The notes below the pieces were generated by a model. That model was not told the DNA's origin, did no database searches, and saw nothing but the letters and a program-made list of their open reading frames with translations. A stretch of DNA of 64,000 nt, taken from assembly GCA_024644595.1 (NCBI GenBank), contig JAHEHL010000002.1, positions 227,774 to 291,773 on the forward strand, in the 5' to 3' direction. The translations under genes were made by a program, and so were the position numbers. Shown in pieces: positions 45,837 to 53,771 of this stretch (positions within the stretch are counted from its first letter, which is position 1; every line of letters begins with the position of its first letter). The DNA is from Porticoccaceae bacterium (GTDB lineage: Bacteria > Pseudomonadota > Gammaproteobacteria > Pseudomonadales > Porticoccaceae).

Positions 45837-46451
45837 TCAAGACTCATGTCTCAAATGCTGGTAGTTTAATTGTAGCCAAAGCATAGCGATGGACATGGCG
45901 GCACTATTGAGAATACCTTGCGAAAATGCCTGCAGCGTCTCATCGTAGGACCAAACTTGGAAAAGAATGTCCTCGCCCTCTCCATCGAGGCCATAGATGC
46001 CACCGCGGGCACTCAAGTCAACAAGACCACAAAACAGCTGCATTTTTTCATTGGTTCCCCCAGCGCTGACAAGATAGTCGCAGATCGGGATCAGTTTTGC
46101 TACTTCAAGGTCAGCCTCCTCCTGCAGTTCTCTGATCGCCACTTGCTCGGGGCTCTCGCCAGGCTTTAACATGCCGGCCACCACTTCATATTGCCAGGGG
46201 CCACTGGACTCATTCAGTGCACCGGGACGAAATTGCTCAACCAGACCAACAAGATGGTTATGTGGATCATAGAGCAGCACCCCCACAGCATCTCCACGTT
46301 CAAACAGTTCTCGTTGCAAGGGCTGGCTCCAACCCCCACCAAACAGACGGTGCTCGACCTGCATGCGGGTCATTTTGAAAAAGCCCTGAAACACTGTTTC
46401 AACGGATTTCAGTCGATAGTCGGAACGCCCGAAGCGGTGTTGCTTGCTCAT
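45837..46451 (-). CDS. nudF: ADP-ribose diphosphatase NudF
   Basis: A 204-residue Nudix hydrolase. The Nudix box is GMLKPGESPEQVAIRELQEEADL (Gx5Ex7REUxEExGU, about residues 95-117, with Asp in place of the usual last Gly). The N-terminal swap region (FKMTRMQVEHRLFGG) is typical of ADP-ribose pyrophosphatase. The start at 46449-46451 (MSKQHRFGRSD) fits the family; the upstream form would add about 24 unconserved residues. It is divergent from tolC. Confidence 0.93.
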   Translation of the reverse strand: MSKQHRFGRSDYRLKSVETVFQGFFKMTRMQVEHRLFGGGWSQPLQRELFERGDAVGVLLYDPHNHLVGLVEQFRPGALNESSGPWQYEVVAGMLKPGESPEQVAIRELQEEADLEVAKLIPICDYLVSAGGTNEKMQLFCGLVDLSARGGIYGLDGEGEDILFQVWSYDETLQAFSQGILNSAAMSIAMLWLQLNYQHLRHES

Positions 46452-46625
46452 CGTCGTTAGATCCTGTTCATGTAATACAGGTTTTACGCCGGATAATAGC
46501 ATTTGAGTCAACCATTTCCGCATTTAAACCGTCTAACCATCGAAGCGTCTGATCGTGGTTGTTGGTCAACGACCTGTAAAGTAAGATCAAAATAATCAAG
46601 ACAGCGTATGACTTCGAGGCAAACC

Positions 46626-46634
46626 TGCTAAACT
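46626..46634 (+). promoter_or_regulatory. Candidate extended -10 element for tolC
   Basis: TGCTAAACT (TGn followed by a -10-like hexamer) lies 24 bases upstream of the tolC ATG, and the ribosome site TTGGAGG is strong. A clear -35 was not seen. Confidence 0.35.
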
Positions 46635-46658
46635 ACCGCCCGTGCAATTGGAGGCCCC

Positions 46659-48041
46659 ATGCAAACCATTAAAAAACATCTATTAATTGCCGCTGTCGCG
46701 GTTTTCGCACCTCAACTGGCAGTGTCTGACTCACTCGTTGATATCTATGAAAGCGCGCTCAACAACGACCCAGTATTAAAAGCTGCTCGCGCCAATTTTA
46801 ACGCCGATCGCGAAATAAAGAATCTTACCCGCGCGGCGCTCTTGCCACAGATTGCGGCATCCGGCGAATACCGTGAAAGCGAAACAACCGACAACTCACG
46901 CACCACATTTATTATCGAAGGTCAGATATTGTCATCGGTCAGCCAGGGAGATGTTGAGAGTGACAGCACTTCTTACAACATCTCGCTGAGTCAGGCGATT
47001 TTTGATGTGCCGTCCTGGTACAACTTCAAGAGCGGTCAGGCGCTTAGCGAAAGCGCTCGCGCCCAGTTTGCCGCCGATCAGCAGTCGTTGATTATCCGGG
47101 TTAGTGATGCCTACTTTAATGTTCTGCGCGCCTACGACAATATGCAAACTCGTCAGGCGGAAGAGCGTGCGATTCAGCGCCAACTGGAACAGACTCGGGA
47201 GCGCTTCGAAGTGGGTCTGTTGCCGGTTACCGATGTTCATGAAGCACAAGCAGTCTATGACGATGCCGCAGTCAACAGTCTCGAGGCCACGGGGGCGCTG
47301 AATATAGCCTTTCAGCAGCTGCAGGTGCTTACTGGACAAGACCATGATGTACTCGCCGGGCTGGCGGAAAAATTTATTGCCACCAATCCTGAGCCCCTCA
47401 ATGACTCAGAGTGGGTGGACTTAGCCGTCGGCAATAACTACCAGCTCAAAGTGGCAGAGCTCGGAAAGGATGCCAGTTATAACAAAGCCAAGGCAGCAGC
47501 AGCGGCTCGTCTGCCAAAAATTACCGGTCGCTACAGCTACTTTGATTCAGAGTCAGACGGCATTCGCTACACCTCGCCTATCGAATCGCAACAGGACGGC
47601 AATTCGATAACGGTTAGTCTGAGCATGCCAATTTGGCTCGGTGGTTCACTGGACGCACAGCGCCGGCAGGCAAAACAACGGGCTATCGCCTCCAGCGAAG
47701 GTTTTATCTCGGCCAAACGCAATACTGTTCAGGCGGCTCGGTCGCTGCACCAGCTGGTGCTGACCAATACCGCTCGAGTAAAAGCCCGGGCGCAGTCAAT
47801 CACCTCAGCCGACAGTGCCCTGCAGGCAACCCAGGCCGGCTATGAAGTGGGAACACGCAATATCGTCGATGTGCTGGTCGCTCAGCGCACGGTGTATCAG
47901 GCACGGCGCAATTTCGCCAATGCCCGTTATGACTATATTCTCTCGATGATGCGTTTAAAGGAAGTCGCTGGCCAACTCTCGCCAGAGAACATTTACCAAC
48001 TGAATGCCTGGCTTGACCCCAAGCTGGTGATAAAGAAGTAA
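46659..48041 (+). CDS. tolC: TolC-family outer membrane efflux protein
   Basis: A 460-residue outer membrane protein. A signal peptide (about 1-24, cleaved after VSDS) is followed by DSLVDIYESALNNDPVLKAARANF, the TolC-like repeat half. The second repeat is in the C-terminal half (GNNYQLKVAELGKDASYNKAKAAA) and the end is DVLVAQRTVYQARRNFANARYDYI. It is the channel for tripartite efflux and type I secretion, and the RND-type protein at 29865 could use it. It stands divergent from nudF as in E. coli. Confidence 0.95.
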   Translation: MQTIKKHLLIAAVAVFAPQLAVSDSLVDIYESALNNDPVLKAARANFNADREIKNLTRAALLPQIAASGEYRESETTDNSRTTFIIEGQILSSVSQGDVESDSTSYNISLSQAIFDVPSWYNFKSGQALSESARAQFAADQQSLIIRVSDAYFNVLRAYDNMQTRQAEERAIQRQLEQTRERFEVGLLPVTDVHEAQAVYDDAAVNSLEATGALNIAFQQLQVLTGQDHDVLAGLAEKFIATNPEPLNDSEWVDLAVGNNYQLKVAELGKDASYNKAKAAAAARLPKITGRYSYFDSESDGIRYTSPIESQQDGNSITVSLSMPIWLGGSLDAQRRQAKQRAIASSEGFISAKRNTVQAARSLHQLVLTNTARVKARAQSITSADSALQATQAGYEVGTRNIVDVLVAQRTVYQARRNFANARYDYILSMMRLKEVAGQLSPENIYQLNAWLDPKLVIKK

Positions 48042-48050
48042 CTGATCAAG

Positions 48051-48076
48051 CCCATAGCCGTCGATGCGGCTATGGG
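48051..48076. terminator. Hairpin between tolC and waaA
   Basis: CCCATAGCCG-TCGATG-CGGCTATGGG is a perfect 10-base-pair stem 10 bases after tolC and 15 bases before the waaA stop. There is no T tract on either strand, so termination would be inefficient or rho-assisted. Confidence 0.5.
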
Positions 48077-48090
48077 GTAAAACCTTTAGG

Positions 48091-49374
48091 TCATCGGCTC
48101 AGCTCTGAGTCGATCACCGTCAATAACTTCTCCAGTGCACCTCGGTTGGCCTCAGCTACTTGACCGGCGTATTGACCCATCTGCTGTGCTTTATCCGGGT
48201 CCTCCATTAGCTCCACAGTCTGCTGCGCTAATGCCTCTGCGCTATCACACACTATTAGTCCACCCGCCTCACGCAGCAAACGCGACACTTCGGCAAAATT
48301 AAACTGCGATGATCCGCTTAGAACTGGCTTGCTCCAAGCCGCCGGCTCAATCATATTGTGGCCGCCATTAGGAACCAGACTGCCACCGACAAAAGCGATA
48401 TCGCAGGCACCGAAAAATGTCATTAGCTCACCCATGGTATCACCCAGCAGCACATCCGCCGCCTCGACACTGTCGTTGCTGCTGCGTCGCGCGAGTCTGA
48501 AGCCCGCTGCGAGACAGAGATCTCCAACCTGCTTAAAACGTTCAGGATGACGAGGAACCAAAACCAATAGGGCATTACTGATGCGCTGTCTGATCAGTGC
48601 AAAGGCACGCAAGACAATTTCATCTTCACCACGATGGGTGCTGGCAACCAGTAGAATTGGCCGTCGATCCTGACCGCGCCACTGCTGCGCCAGCTCCTTA
48701 GCATTGACCTGCAGCTGCTCACTGAGATCGAGATCAAACTTAATATTGCCCGTAATAAATAAACTGTCAGCGGGCAACCCAAGCGCGGAAAAACGAGCGC
48801 CATCGTCACTGCTTTGCGCCGCCACTGCGGAGAGTTGCGCCATCATTGCCGCACTGAGACTGGCTACTCGGGCATAGCCTCGCGCCGACTTCTCAGAGAG
48901 CCGCGCGTTGGCCAAGACCACAGGAATTTTCCGTCTATGGCATGCTGCCACGGTGTTGGGCCACAGCTCCGTCTCCATGATAATCAGGATCTTTGGTCGC
49001 ACCCTATCGAGAAATCGTGCCACCGCACCAGGTGTGTCATAGGGAGCGTAGCTATGCAGAACTGAATCGCCAAAAGCCGCGCTAATGCGGTCGGAACCGG
49101 TCGCTGTCATACAGCTAACCAATAGTCGATGATCCGGATAGCGCTGTTGCAGCGCCTTGACCAGTGGTACTGCAGCGAGCGTTTCACCCACCGAAACGGC
49201 GTGCAACCAGATAATTTTTTTATCTTCGGCAACTGCCGGCAGCCAACCAAAACGCTGAGGCCAACGTCTCAAATAGCCGGGGGCAGCGACACCACGCACC
49301 AGTAATCGCAGCAGCACAAAGGGCATCAGCAGATAAAAGATGACCGAATAGACCAGACGGGCGGGTGTACGCAT
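48091..49374 (-). CDS. waaA: 3-deoxy-D-manno-octulosonic acid (Kdo) transferase
   Basis: A 427-residue GT-B transferase with an N-terminal membrane anchor (about 8-28). The active-site motif IWLHAVSVGETLAAVPLV includes the catalytic Glu; LIIMETELWPN and VGGSLVPNGGHNMIEPAAW are typical for WaaA. It adds Kdo to lipid IVA in LPS core synthesis. Downstream of it in the map (upstream on the genome strand) is a group of glycan genes. Confidence 0.95.
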   Translation of the reverse strand: MRTPARLVYSVIFYLLMPFVLLRLLVRGVAAPGYLRRWPQRFGWLPAVAEDKKIIWLHAVSVGETLAAVPLVKALQQRYPDHRLLVSCMTATGSDRISAAFGDSVLHSYAPYDTPGAVARFLDRVRPKILIIMETELWPNTVAACHRRKIPVVLANARLSEKSARGYARVASLSAAMMAQLSAVAAQSSDDGARFSALGLPADSLFITGNIKFDLDLSEQLQVNAKELAQQWRGQDRRPILLVASTHRGEDEIVLRAFALIRQRISNALLVLVPRHPERFKQVGDLCLAAGFRLARRSSNDSVEAADVLLGDTMGELMTFFGACDIAFVGGSLVPNGGHNMIEPAAWSKPVLSGSSQFNFAEVSRLLREAGGLIVCDSAEALAQQTVELMEDPDKAQQMGQYAGQVAEANRGALEKLLTVIDSELSR

Positions 49375-49425
49375 AAAAAACTCGGTATCAGCAGTGATAA
49401 AATATTTGGAGCCGACGATGGACTC

Positions 49426-50082
49426 CTAACCATTATCGAAAGTATATCCGAAACGGAGAATATCCTCTGCCCAGTGATAGGCAACCAGTTTGGCGGTACG
49501 TTCATTATAGTAGTCGCGATAATCATGATGGACCGAGGTGTTGAGATGGGGAATCTCAGTATCCAAGCCTAGATGGTGACACACCTTGCCGAAGTCTTCA
49601 GTCAGGTTCTCAAAGCGACCGACAAAATCGACAATAACATCGCCATAGCGGTTAGTGACAAAACGACTCTGGTTGATTTTATTGCGCTTTATTTCGTAGT
49701 ACAGATAGCTTTCAAAATTATCAAGGTTGTTAATTTTCTGACTGCGATGATGTTTGTCATTAGCTTTTATGTAATGGTAATAAGAGACCATTAGTGCCCA
49801 GGGGTTTCGCACAAAAGCAAACTTGTAGTAGCTGTCAAAAACCTCTTTGGAATACATGCACTGCATCTGCATAGCGGTGCTGTGTTTGCGTCCGCGTTTC
49901 CAGCTTTGCGGGCCAAACCAATTGACGTTTATACCAACACCGGCAAGTAATCTGTTGACCAGCTCGTCCTGAGGTCGATCACTGACCGGCTTTAACGCAG
50001 CCGTAACACTTGACCCCGCGGATTTCGGAATATGTACGAAAAGAAACTTCTGTTGACGTGAAACGAGCATGCTCAGTAACAT
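49426..50082 (-). CDS. Sulfotransferase-family protein 1
   Basis: A 218-residue cytosolic protein. FVHIPKSAGSSVTAAL is the 5'-phosphosulfate loop and FVRNPWALMVSYYHYI the 3'-phosphate motif of PAPS-dependent sulfotransferases. It ends with ENLTEDF ... NTSVHHDYRDYY. It likely sulfates a surface carbohydrate. It is divergent from a second, related sulfotransferase and shares end motifs with it, so they appear duplicated. I chose the ATG at 50080-50082; a GTG at 50098 is possible. The base composition is more AT-rich than that of its housekeeping neighbours. Confidence 0.82.
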   Translation of the reverse strand: MLLSMLVSRQQKFLFVHIPKSAGSSVTAALKPVSDRPQDELVNRLLAGVGINVNWFGPQSWKRGRKHSTAMQMQCMYSKEVFDSYYKFAFVRNPWALMVSYYHYIKANDKHHRSQKINNLDNFESYLYYEIKRNKINQSRFVTNRYGDVIVDFVGRFENLTEDFGKVCHHLGLDTEIPHLNTSVHHDYRDYYNERTAKLVAYHWAEDILRFGYTFDNG

Positions 50083-50150
50083 ATCAGAAAGGGTTTCCAC
50101 ATACTATATCCGCACTGCTTCAAACACCTCACCGAGACGAAATAATCTAT

Positions 50151-50765
50151 ATGGATAGTGTAAAACGACGATTCAACAAACTCCGCTTACAGTTTCGTGA
50201 GGCAGTAAGACCCGCCGCAGATGGACTGATTTTAATTCATATCAACAAGACCGGCGGCAGCAGTATCGAGAAGGCTTTCGATATGCCTCTAGAGCACAAA
50301 ACAGCTCAGGAGAAAATTGTCCAGCTGGGACGAGCGAAATGGGACAGCTGTTTTTCCTTTGCCGTGGTTAGAAATCCCTGGGATAAAGTGGTTTCACACT
50401 ATCATTACAGGGTACAAACCAACCAAACCGGATTGGCAGATCAACACATAGATTTCAAGCAATGGGTCAAACTTTGTTATAGCGAGCAGAACCCTGCCTA
50501 TTATGACAAACCAAAAATGTTCCAACCGCAAACCGATTGGCTAGAAGATGAAAGTGGCGAGATTGTTGTAAATTTTATTTGTCGCTTTGAGAACCTGGCT
50601 GAAGATTTCGCAACACTGTGCAGCAAGATCGATCGATCCGTGGAACTACCGCATGTAAAAACCTCAAGCCGTGGTCATTACCGCGACTACTATGACCAAG
50701 AGACGACCGCTATTATCGAGCGGTGGTTTAAGTCCGATATTACGTTATTTGGCTACCATTTCTAG
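50151..50765 (+). CDS. Sulfotransferase-family protein 2
   Basis: A 204-residue protein with LIHINKTGGSSIEKAF (5'-PSB) and VVRNPWDKVVSHYHYR (3'-PB), then CRFENLAEDFATLC and SSRGHYRDYYDQET near the end. It shares the ENL[TA]EDF, HV/HL-x-TS and HYRDYY pattern with the neighbouring protein and is probably a paralogue. The ATG at 50151 replaces the in-frame start at 50010, which would overlap the other gene. It overlaps the next gene by 26 bases, tail to tail. Confidence 0.8.
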   Translation: MDSVKRRFNKLRLQFREAVRPAADGLILIHINKTGGSSIEKAFDMPLEHKTAQEKIVQLGRAKWDSCFSFAVVRNPWDKVVSHYHYRVQTNQTGLADQHIDFKQWVKLCYSEQNPAYYDKPKMFQPQTDWLEDESGEIVVNFICRFENLAEDFATLCSKIDRSVELPHVKTSSRGHYRDYYDQETTAIIERWFKSDITLFGYHF

Positions 50766-51909
50766 TCCCGCCAGTGAGAACCGTTTTAAATTTTTCAGTC
50801 ACTGCGTCTATGTGTTGTTGATCAGGGTTTCGCCATGACACCGGCAGGCAGTATTGCTCTTTCAGGTAGCTGAGAAAACCCTCAATTAATGTGACGTCCG
50901 GTTGCCAGCCTTTGAGTTTATCTATCATGTTGACAAGGGCTTCCTTTGAGGTCACCGGATAACTCAAGTCTTCAATTGCAAAACAGGCATTTCCCAAAAC
51001 CACAACCGGCCGGTGCAACAATAATGCTTCGAGCCCAACGCTGGAATTAACCGTTACCACGGCCTGAGATTTTGTAATCAGCTCTTGAGTATCACGATTG
51101 CTGAACCTAATCCGCGGATGGTTGTTGTAGAGATCTGTATATTTGTGCGGGTCTGATGGATGCTCTTTAATCACAAAAATAATACTGTTATCACAACTGT
51201 TCTCAGCCACATACTCAATCCAGTTGTAGAGCTCATACATGGTTTTAATCCGCGGTGAATTGAGTAATATCTGGCTGTCGAACTTCACCTGAAAAGGCAC
51301 AAAAATATATTTTCCTGGCAATGGTGCGAAAAACTCACCTTGCCCGGCATGAGCACGTTTAGCACGATGAAATTTGCGTGTAACTAACTCTCGCTCAGCA
51401 ATCGGAGTCGACGCATGAGCCGGTTTATAGGCCCGATAAAAACTGGCGCAGCGCGGCAAGCTATTCCGATCATTGACACCGTTTAGATCAAACGTTGTCG
51501 TATTGGGCAGCAACCCATTTTCAAAGTGCACAACAGGAATATTAAATTCCCTGGCCAGTTGCTTTATCGCAAACTCCGGCAGACGATGCCCATTCCACAG
51601 AGCGATACATTTCGGTTGCTCACGATCGATCAGATAATAAAAACGTCGATAAAAGCGCCTGTATTGCAAACTGTAATAGCAGCCAATTATTTTCCAGATC
51701 CACTCAGGAGCTCTGTATTTACAGCGTTTGCGCTGGAGTTGAAAGTCAATGCCGAGCGCCACGTCACACTCACTAGGTGCCGGTGCACCGCGCGTGTAAT
51801 AAAAAGTGGGGGAGAAGTCTAACAGGCGGGTCTGCAGCGGTAGCTCACGACAGAGCATGGCAAAGTATCGATACATCGACCCGCGAAGGGAAAAAAACAG
51901 TATGTCCAT
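50740..51909 (-). CDS. Capsule-synthesis (KpsS/KpsC-like, PF05159) protein
   Basis: A 389-residue soluble protein. FENGLLPNTTTFDLNGVN, KYIFVPFQVKFDSQ, FVIKEHPSDPHKYTDL and VTVNSSVGLEALLLHRPVVVLG are the hallmarks of the capsular polysaccharide synthesis family, which includes KpsS and KpsC, the beta-Kdo transferases that build the lipid linker of group 2 capsules. In this setting, next to waaA, it may add Kdo or act on a capsule or LPS glycan. It overlaps the sulfotransferase gene at the 3' end by 26 bases. Confidence 0.82.
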   Translation of the reverse strand: MDILFFSLRGSMYRYFAMLCRELPLQTRLLDFSPTFYYTRGAPAPSECDVALGIDFQLQRKRCKYRAPEWIWKIIGCYYSLQYRRFYRRFYYLIDREQPKCIALWNGHRLPEFAIKQLAREFNIPVVHFENGLLPNTTTFDLNGVNDRNSLPRCASFYRAYKPAHASTPIAERELVTRKFHRAKRAHAGQGEFFAPLPGKYIFVPFQVKFDSQILLNSPRIKTMYELYNWIEYVAENSCDNSIIFVIKEHPSDPHKYTDLYNNHPRIRFSNRDTQELITKSQAVVTVNSSVGLEALLLHRPVVVLGNACFAIEDLSYPVTSKEALVNMIDKLKGWQPDVTLIEGFLSYLKEQYCLPVSWRNPDQQHIDAVTEKFKTVLTGGTRNGSQIT

Positions 51910-51962
51910 ATAGTATTTGCGGCGATCCGTTCGCCTTTAGGTTGAGCGTTTAAACCGTGCTT

Positions 51963-51997
51963 GTGCTTTTAAATTCTGCGCGTGCTTTTAGATTCTG
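51963..51997. repeat. Tandem 16-base direct repeat upstream of the KpsS-like gene
   Basis: GTGCTTTTAAATTCTG (51963-51978) and GTGCTTTTAGATTCTG (51982-51997) differ by one base and start 19 bases apart; a third partial copy (TTAGGTTCTG) follows at 51998-52007. They occupy the short gap between the KpsS-like gene and the glycosyltransferase gene. Confidence 0.55.
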
Positions 51998-52027
51998 TTA
52001 GGTTCTGAGAGTATAGCCAGTTATAGA

Positions 52028-52777
52028 CTATTGCCAGTGATCAGCAACCCAAGTCGCTGGCCTAAAACGTCGATACCATTTCCCACTGACACCCTCGATC
52101 GCCTCATGCGGATCCGGCTTGCCGTGAAAAACGATCACTCGGGCATTATCCGGAACCCGCGTTTCACGGGCGACCAAAAACCAAAATGGCTGCAAGCAGT
52201 GACGCTTAAAACTTCTGCACCACTCATCTGGCCAGTATTTCAGAGCGCCCTTTGCCATCAGTGCAGCCGAGAGATATTCCTGCTCATTGCGATGGGCTTT
52301 CTTAATTTTCTCAAAGGATTTTTCAAACTCTGCAAGTACTTCTGGGTGGGCTCCCACCTCAAAGCGATAGACCGATGAATTACCGGTGCCGTCTTTTTTG
52401 ATCCAGTCTTTGATAATCATCACTTCGCCCGGATAATCGAATAGATCATCAAGACTGCCGGTAATAATTAAATCGAGGTCCAGGCACAGAACTTTGCCCT
52501 TCAGGTCATAGAGTGTTTCAGCAAATACCGCCAGCTTGTTCCAGCCGCGCTCGGGACCCGCAAGATCCACAGAGAGCTCGGGAAGTGGAAAAATCTCAAC
52601 GTTTTCATGTGTGCCTTCACCGTCTTCGGTAAGGCAGATAAAACGAAATGGTCTCGACATATTGCGTGAGACCATTGAGTAGAGTCGGTTGACGTAATCG
52701 GCGGGATATTTGGTACCCCACTTCATACAGAGTACGTTGACCACTTCTGTCGAGCTATCTGCTGCCGCTGAACTCAT
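52028..52777 (-). CDS. Glycosyltransferase of nucleotide-diphospho-sugar type
   Basis: A 249-residue soluble protein with a DxD-type metal/nucleotide-sugar motif in LCLDLDLIITGSLDDLF and an N-terminal GT-A-like start (VNVLCMKWGTKYPADYVNRL). NEQEYLSAALM and WYRRFRPATW near the end are typical of GT8-related/uncharacterised bacterial glycosyltransferases. It probably modifies LPS core or capsule with the neighbouring enzymes. Donor and acceptor are unknown. It lies 25 bases after ilvE on the same strand. Confidence 0.75.
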   Translation of the reverse strand: MSSAAADSSTEVVNVLCMKWGTKYPADYVNRLYSMVSRNMSRPFRFICLTEDGEGTHENVEIFPLPELSVDLAGPERGWNKLAVFAETLYDLKGKVLCLDLDLIITGSLDDLFDYPGEVMIIKDWIKKDGTGNSSVYRFEVGAHPEVLAEFEKSFEKIKKAHRNEQEYLSAALMAKGALKYWPDEWCRSFKRHCLQPFWFLVARETRVPDNARVIVFHGKPDPHEAIEGVSGKWYRRFRPATWVADHWQ

Positions 52778-52801
52778 AGCGTTTATTCCCCGAACTGTTT
52801 G

Positions 52802-53731
52802 TTACTCGGCAACCGGCGCCAGCCAGTCAGCATGCGCTGCGTTTTTACCACGCACCAGATCAAAGTAGGCCGCCTGCAGTTTTTCTGCGATGGGTCCGCG
52901 TTTACCGCTGCCAATAACACGCCCATCATATTGACAGATGGGAACCACTTCTGCGGCGGTACCGGTAAAGAAGGCTTCATCACAGATATACACCTCATCC
53001 CGGGTTATGCGCTTCTCGCGCACCTCTATGCCATGGTCTGCAGCGAGGCGGAAAATGGTGTCGCGGGTGATGCCATCGAGACAAGACGTCAGATCCGGGG
53101 TGTAGATCTCACCGTTGCGTACCATAAAGAAGTTTTCGCCACTGCCCTCAGCAACATAACCTTCATTGTCGAGCATCATGGCTTCGTCACAACCGGAGTC
53201 GAGCGCTTCGCGCAGGGCCAGCATCGAATTGATGTAATTGCCACTGGCCTTGGCCTTGCACATGGTGATATTGACATGGTGACGAGTGAACGACGAAGTT
53301 CGAACCTTGATACCTGCCTCAAGAGCTTCGGGCGACATATAGGATGGCCATTCCCAGGCGGCGATGCCGACGTGAACTTGGAGACCGGCGGCGCGCAGGC
53401 CCATGCCCTCAGAACCCAAAAATACCAATGGGCGAATATAGGCTTCCTTGAGATTGTTAACCCGAACCACTTCACGATGAGCAGTATTGATCTCATCCTG
53501 ACTGAAAGGCACTGTCAGTTGAAGAATTTTCGCGGAGTTAAACAGGCGCTTGGTGTGGTCTTCAAGTCGGAAGATACAGGTGCCTGAAGCGTCGTTGTGG
53601 TAGGCGCGCACGCCCTCAAAAACACTCAAACCATAGTGCAGCGAGTGTGTCAGCAGGTGGGTTTTGGCATCGCGCCAATCAACCAACTCGCCGTCCATCC
53701 AGATAAAACCTTCGCGGTCTGCAAACGACAT
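52802..53731 (-). CDS. ilvE: Branched-chain amino acid aminotransferase
   Basis: A 309-residue fold-type IV PLP aminotransferase. WMDGELVDWRDAKTHLLTHSLHYG, VFEGVRAYH, KAKASGNYINSMLAL (catalytic Lys is the first or second K), and YVAEGSGENFFMV are diagnostic of IlvE. It catalyses the last step of Val, Leu and Ile synthesis. It follows glnE, as in Pseudomonas. Confidence 0.97.
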   Translation of the reverse strand: MSFADREGFIWMDGELVDWRDAKTHLLTHSLHYGLSVFEGVRAYHNDASGTCIFRLEDHTKRLFNSAKILQLTVPFSQDEINTAHREVVRVNNLKEAYIRPLVFLGSEGMGLRAAGLQVHVGIAAWEWPSYMSPEALEAGIKVRTSSFTRHHVNITMCKAKASGNYINSMLALREALDSGCDEAMMLDNEGYVAEGSGENFFMVRNGEIYTPDLTSCLDGITRDTIFRLAADHGIEVREKRITRDEVYICDEAFFTGTAAEVVPICQYDGRVIGSGKRGPIAEKLQAAYFDLVRGKNAAHADWLAPVAE

Positions 53732-53771
53732 CGACCTTTTCCTCTTATTAACCCATTAATTATTAAAATGA

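Noticed and set aside
52799-53587. Long open frame of 262 codons on the plus strand, antisense to ilvE
   Set aside because: It lies entirely within the strongly conserved ilvE gene, has no recognisable domain or good ribosome site, and is explained by codon bias on the opposite strand.
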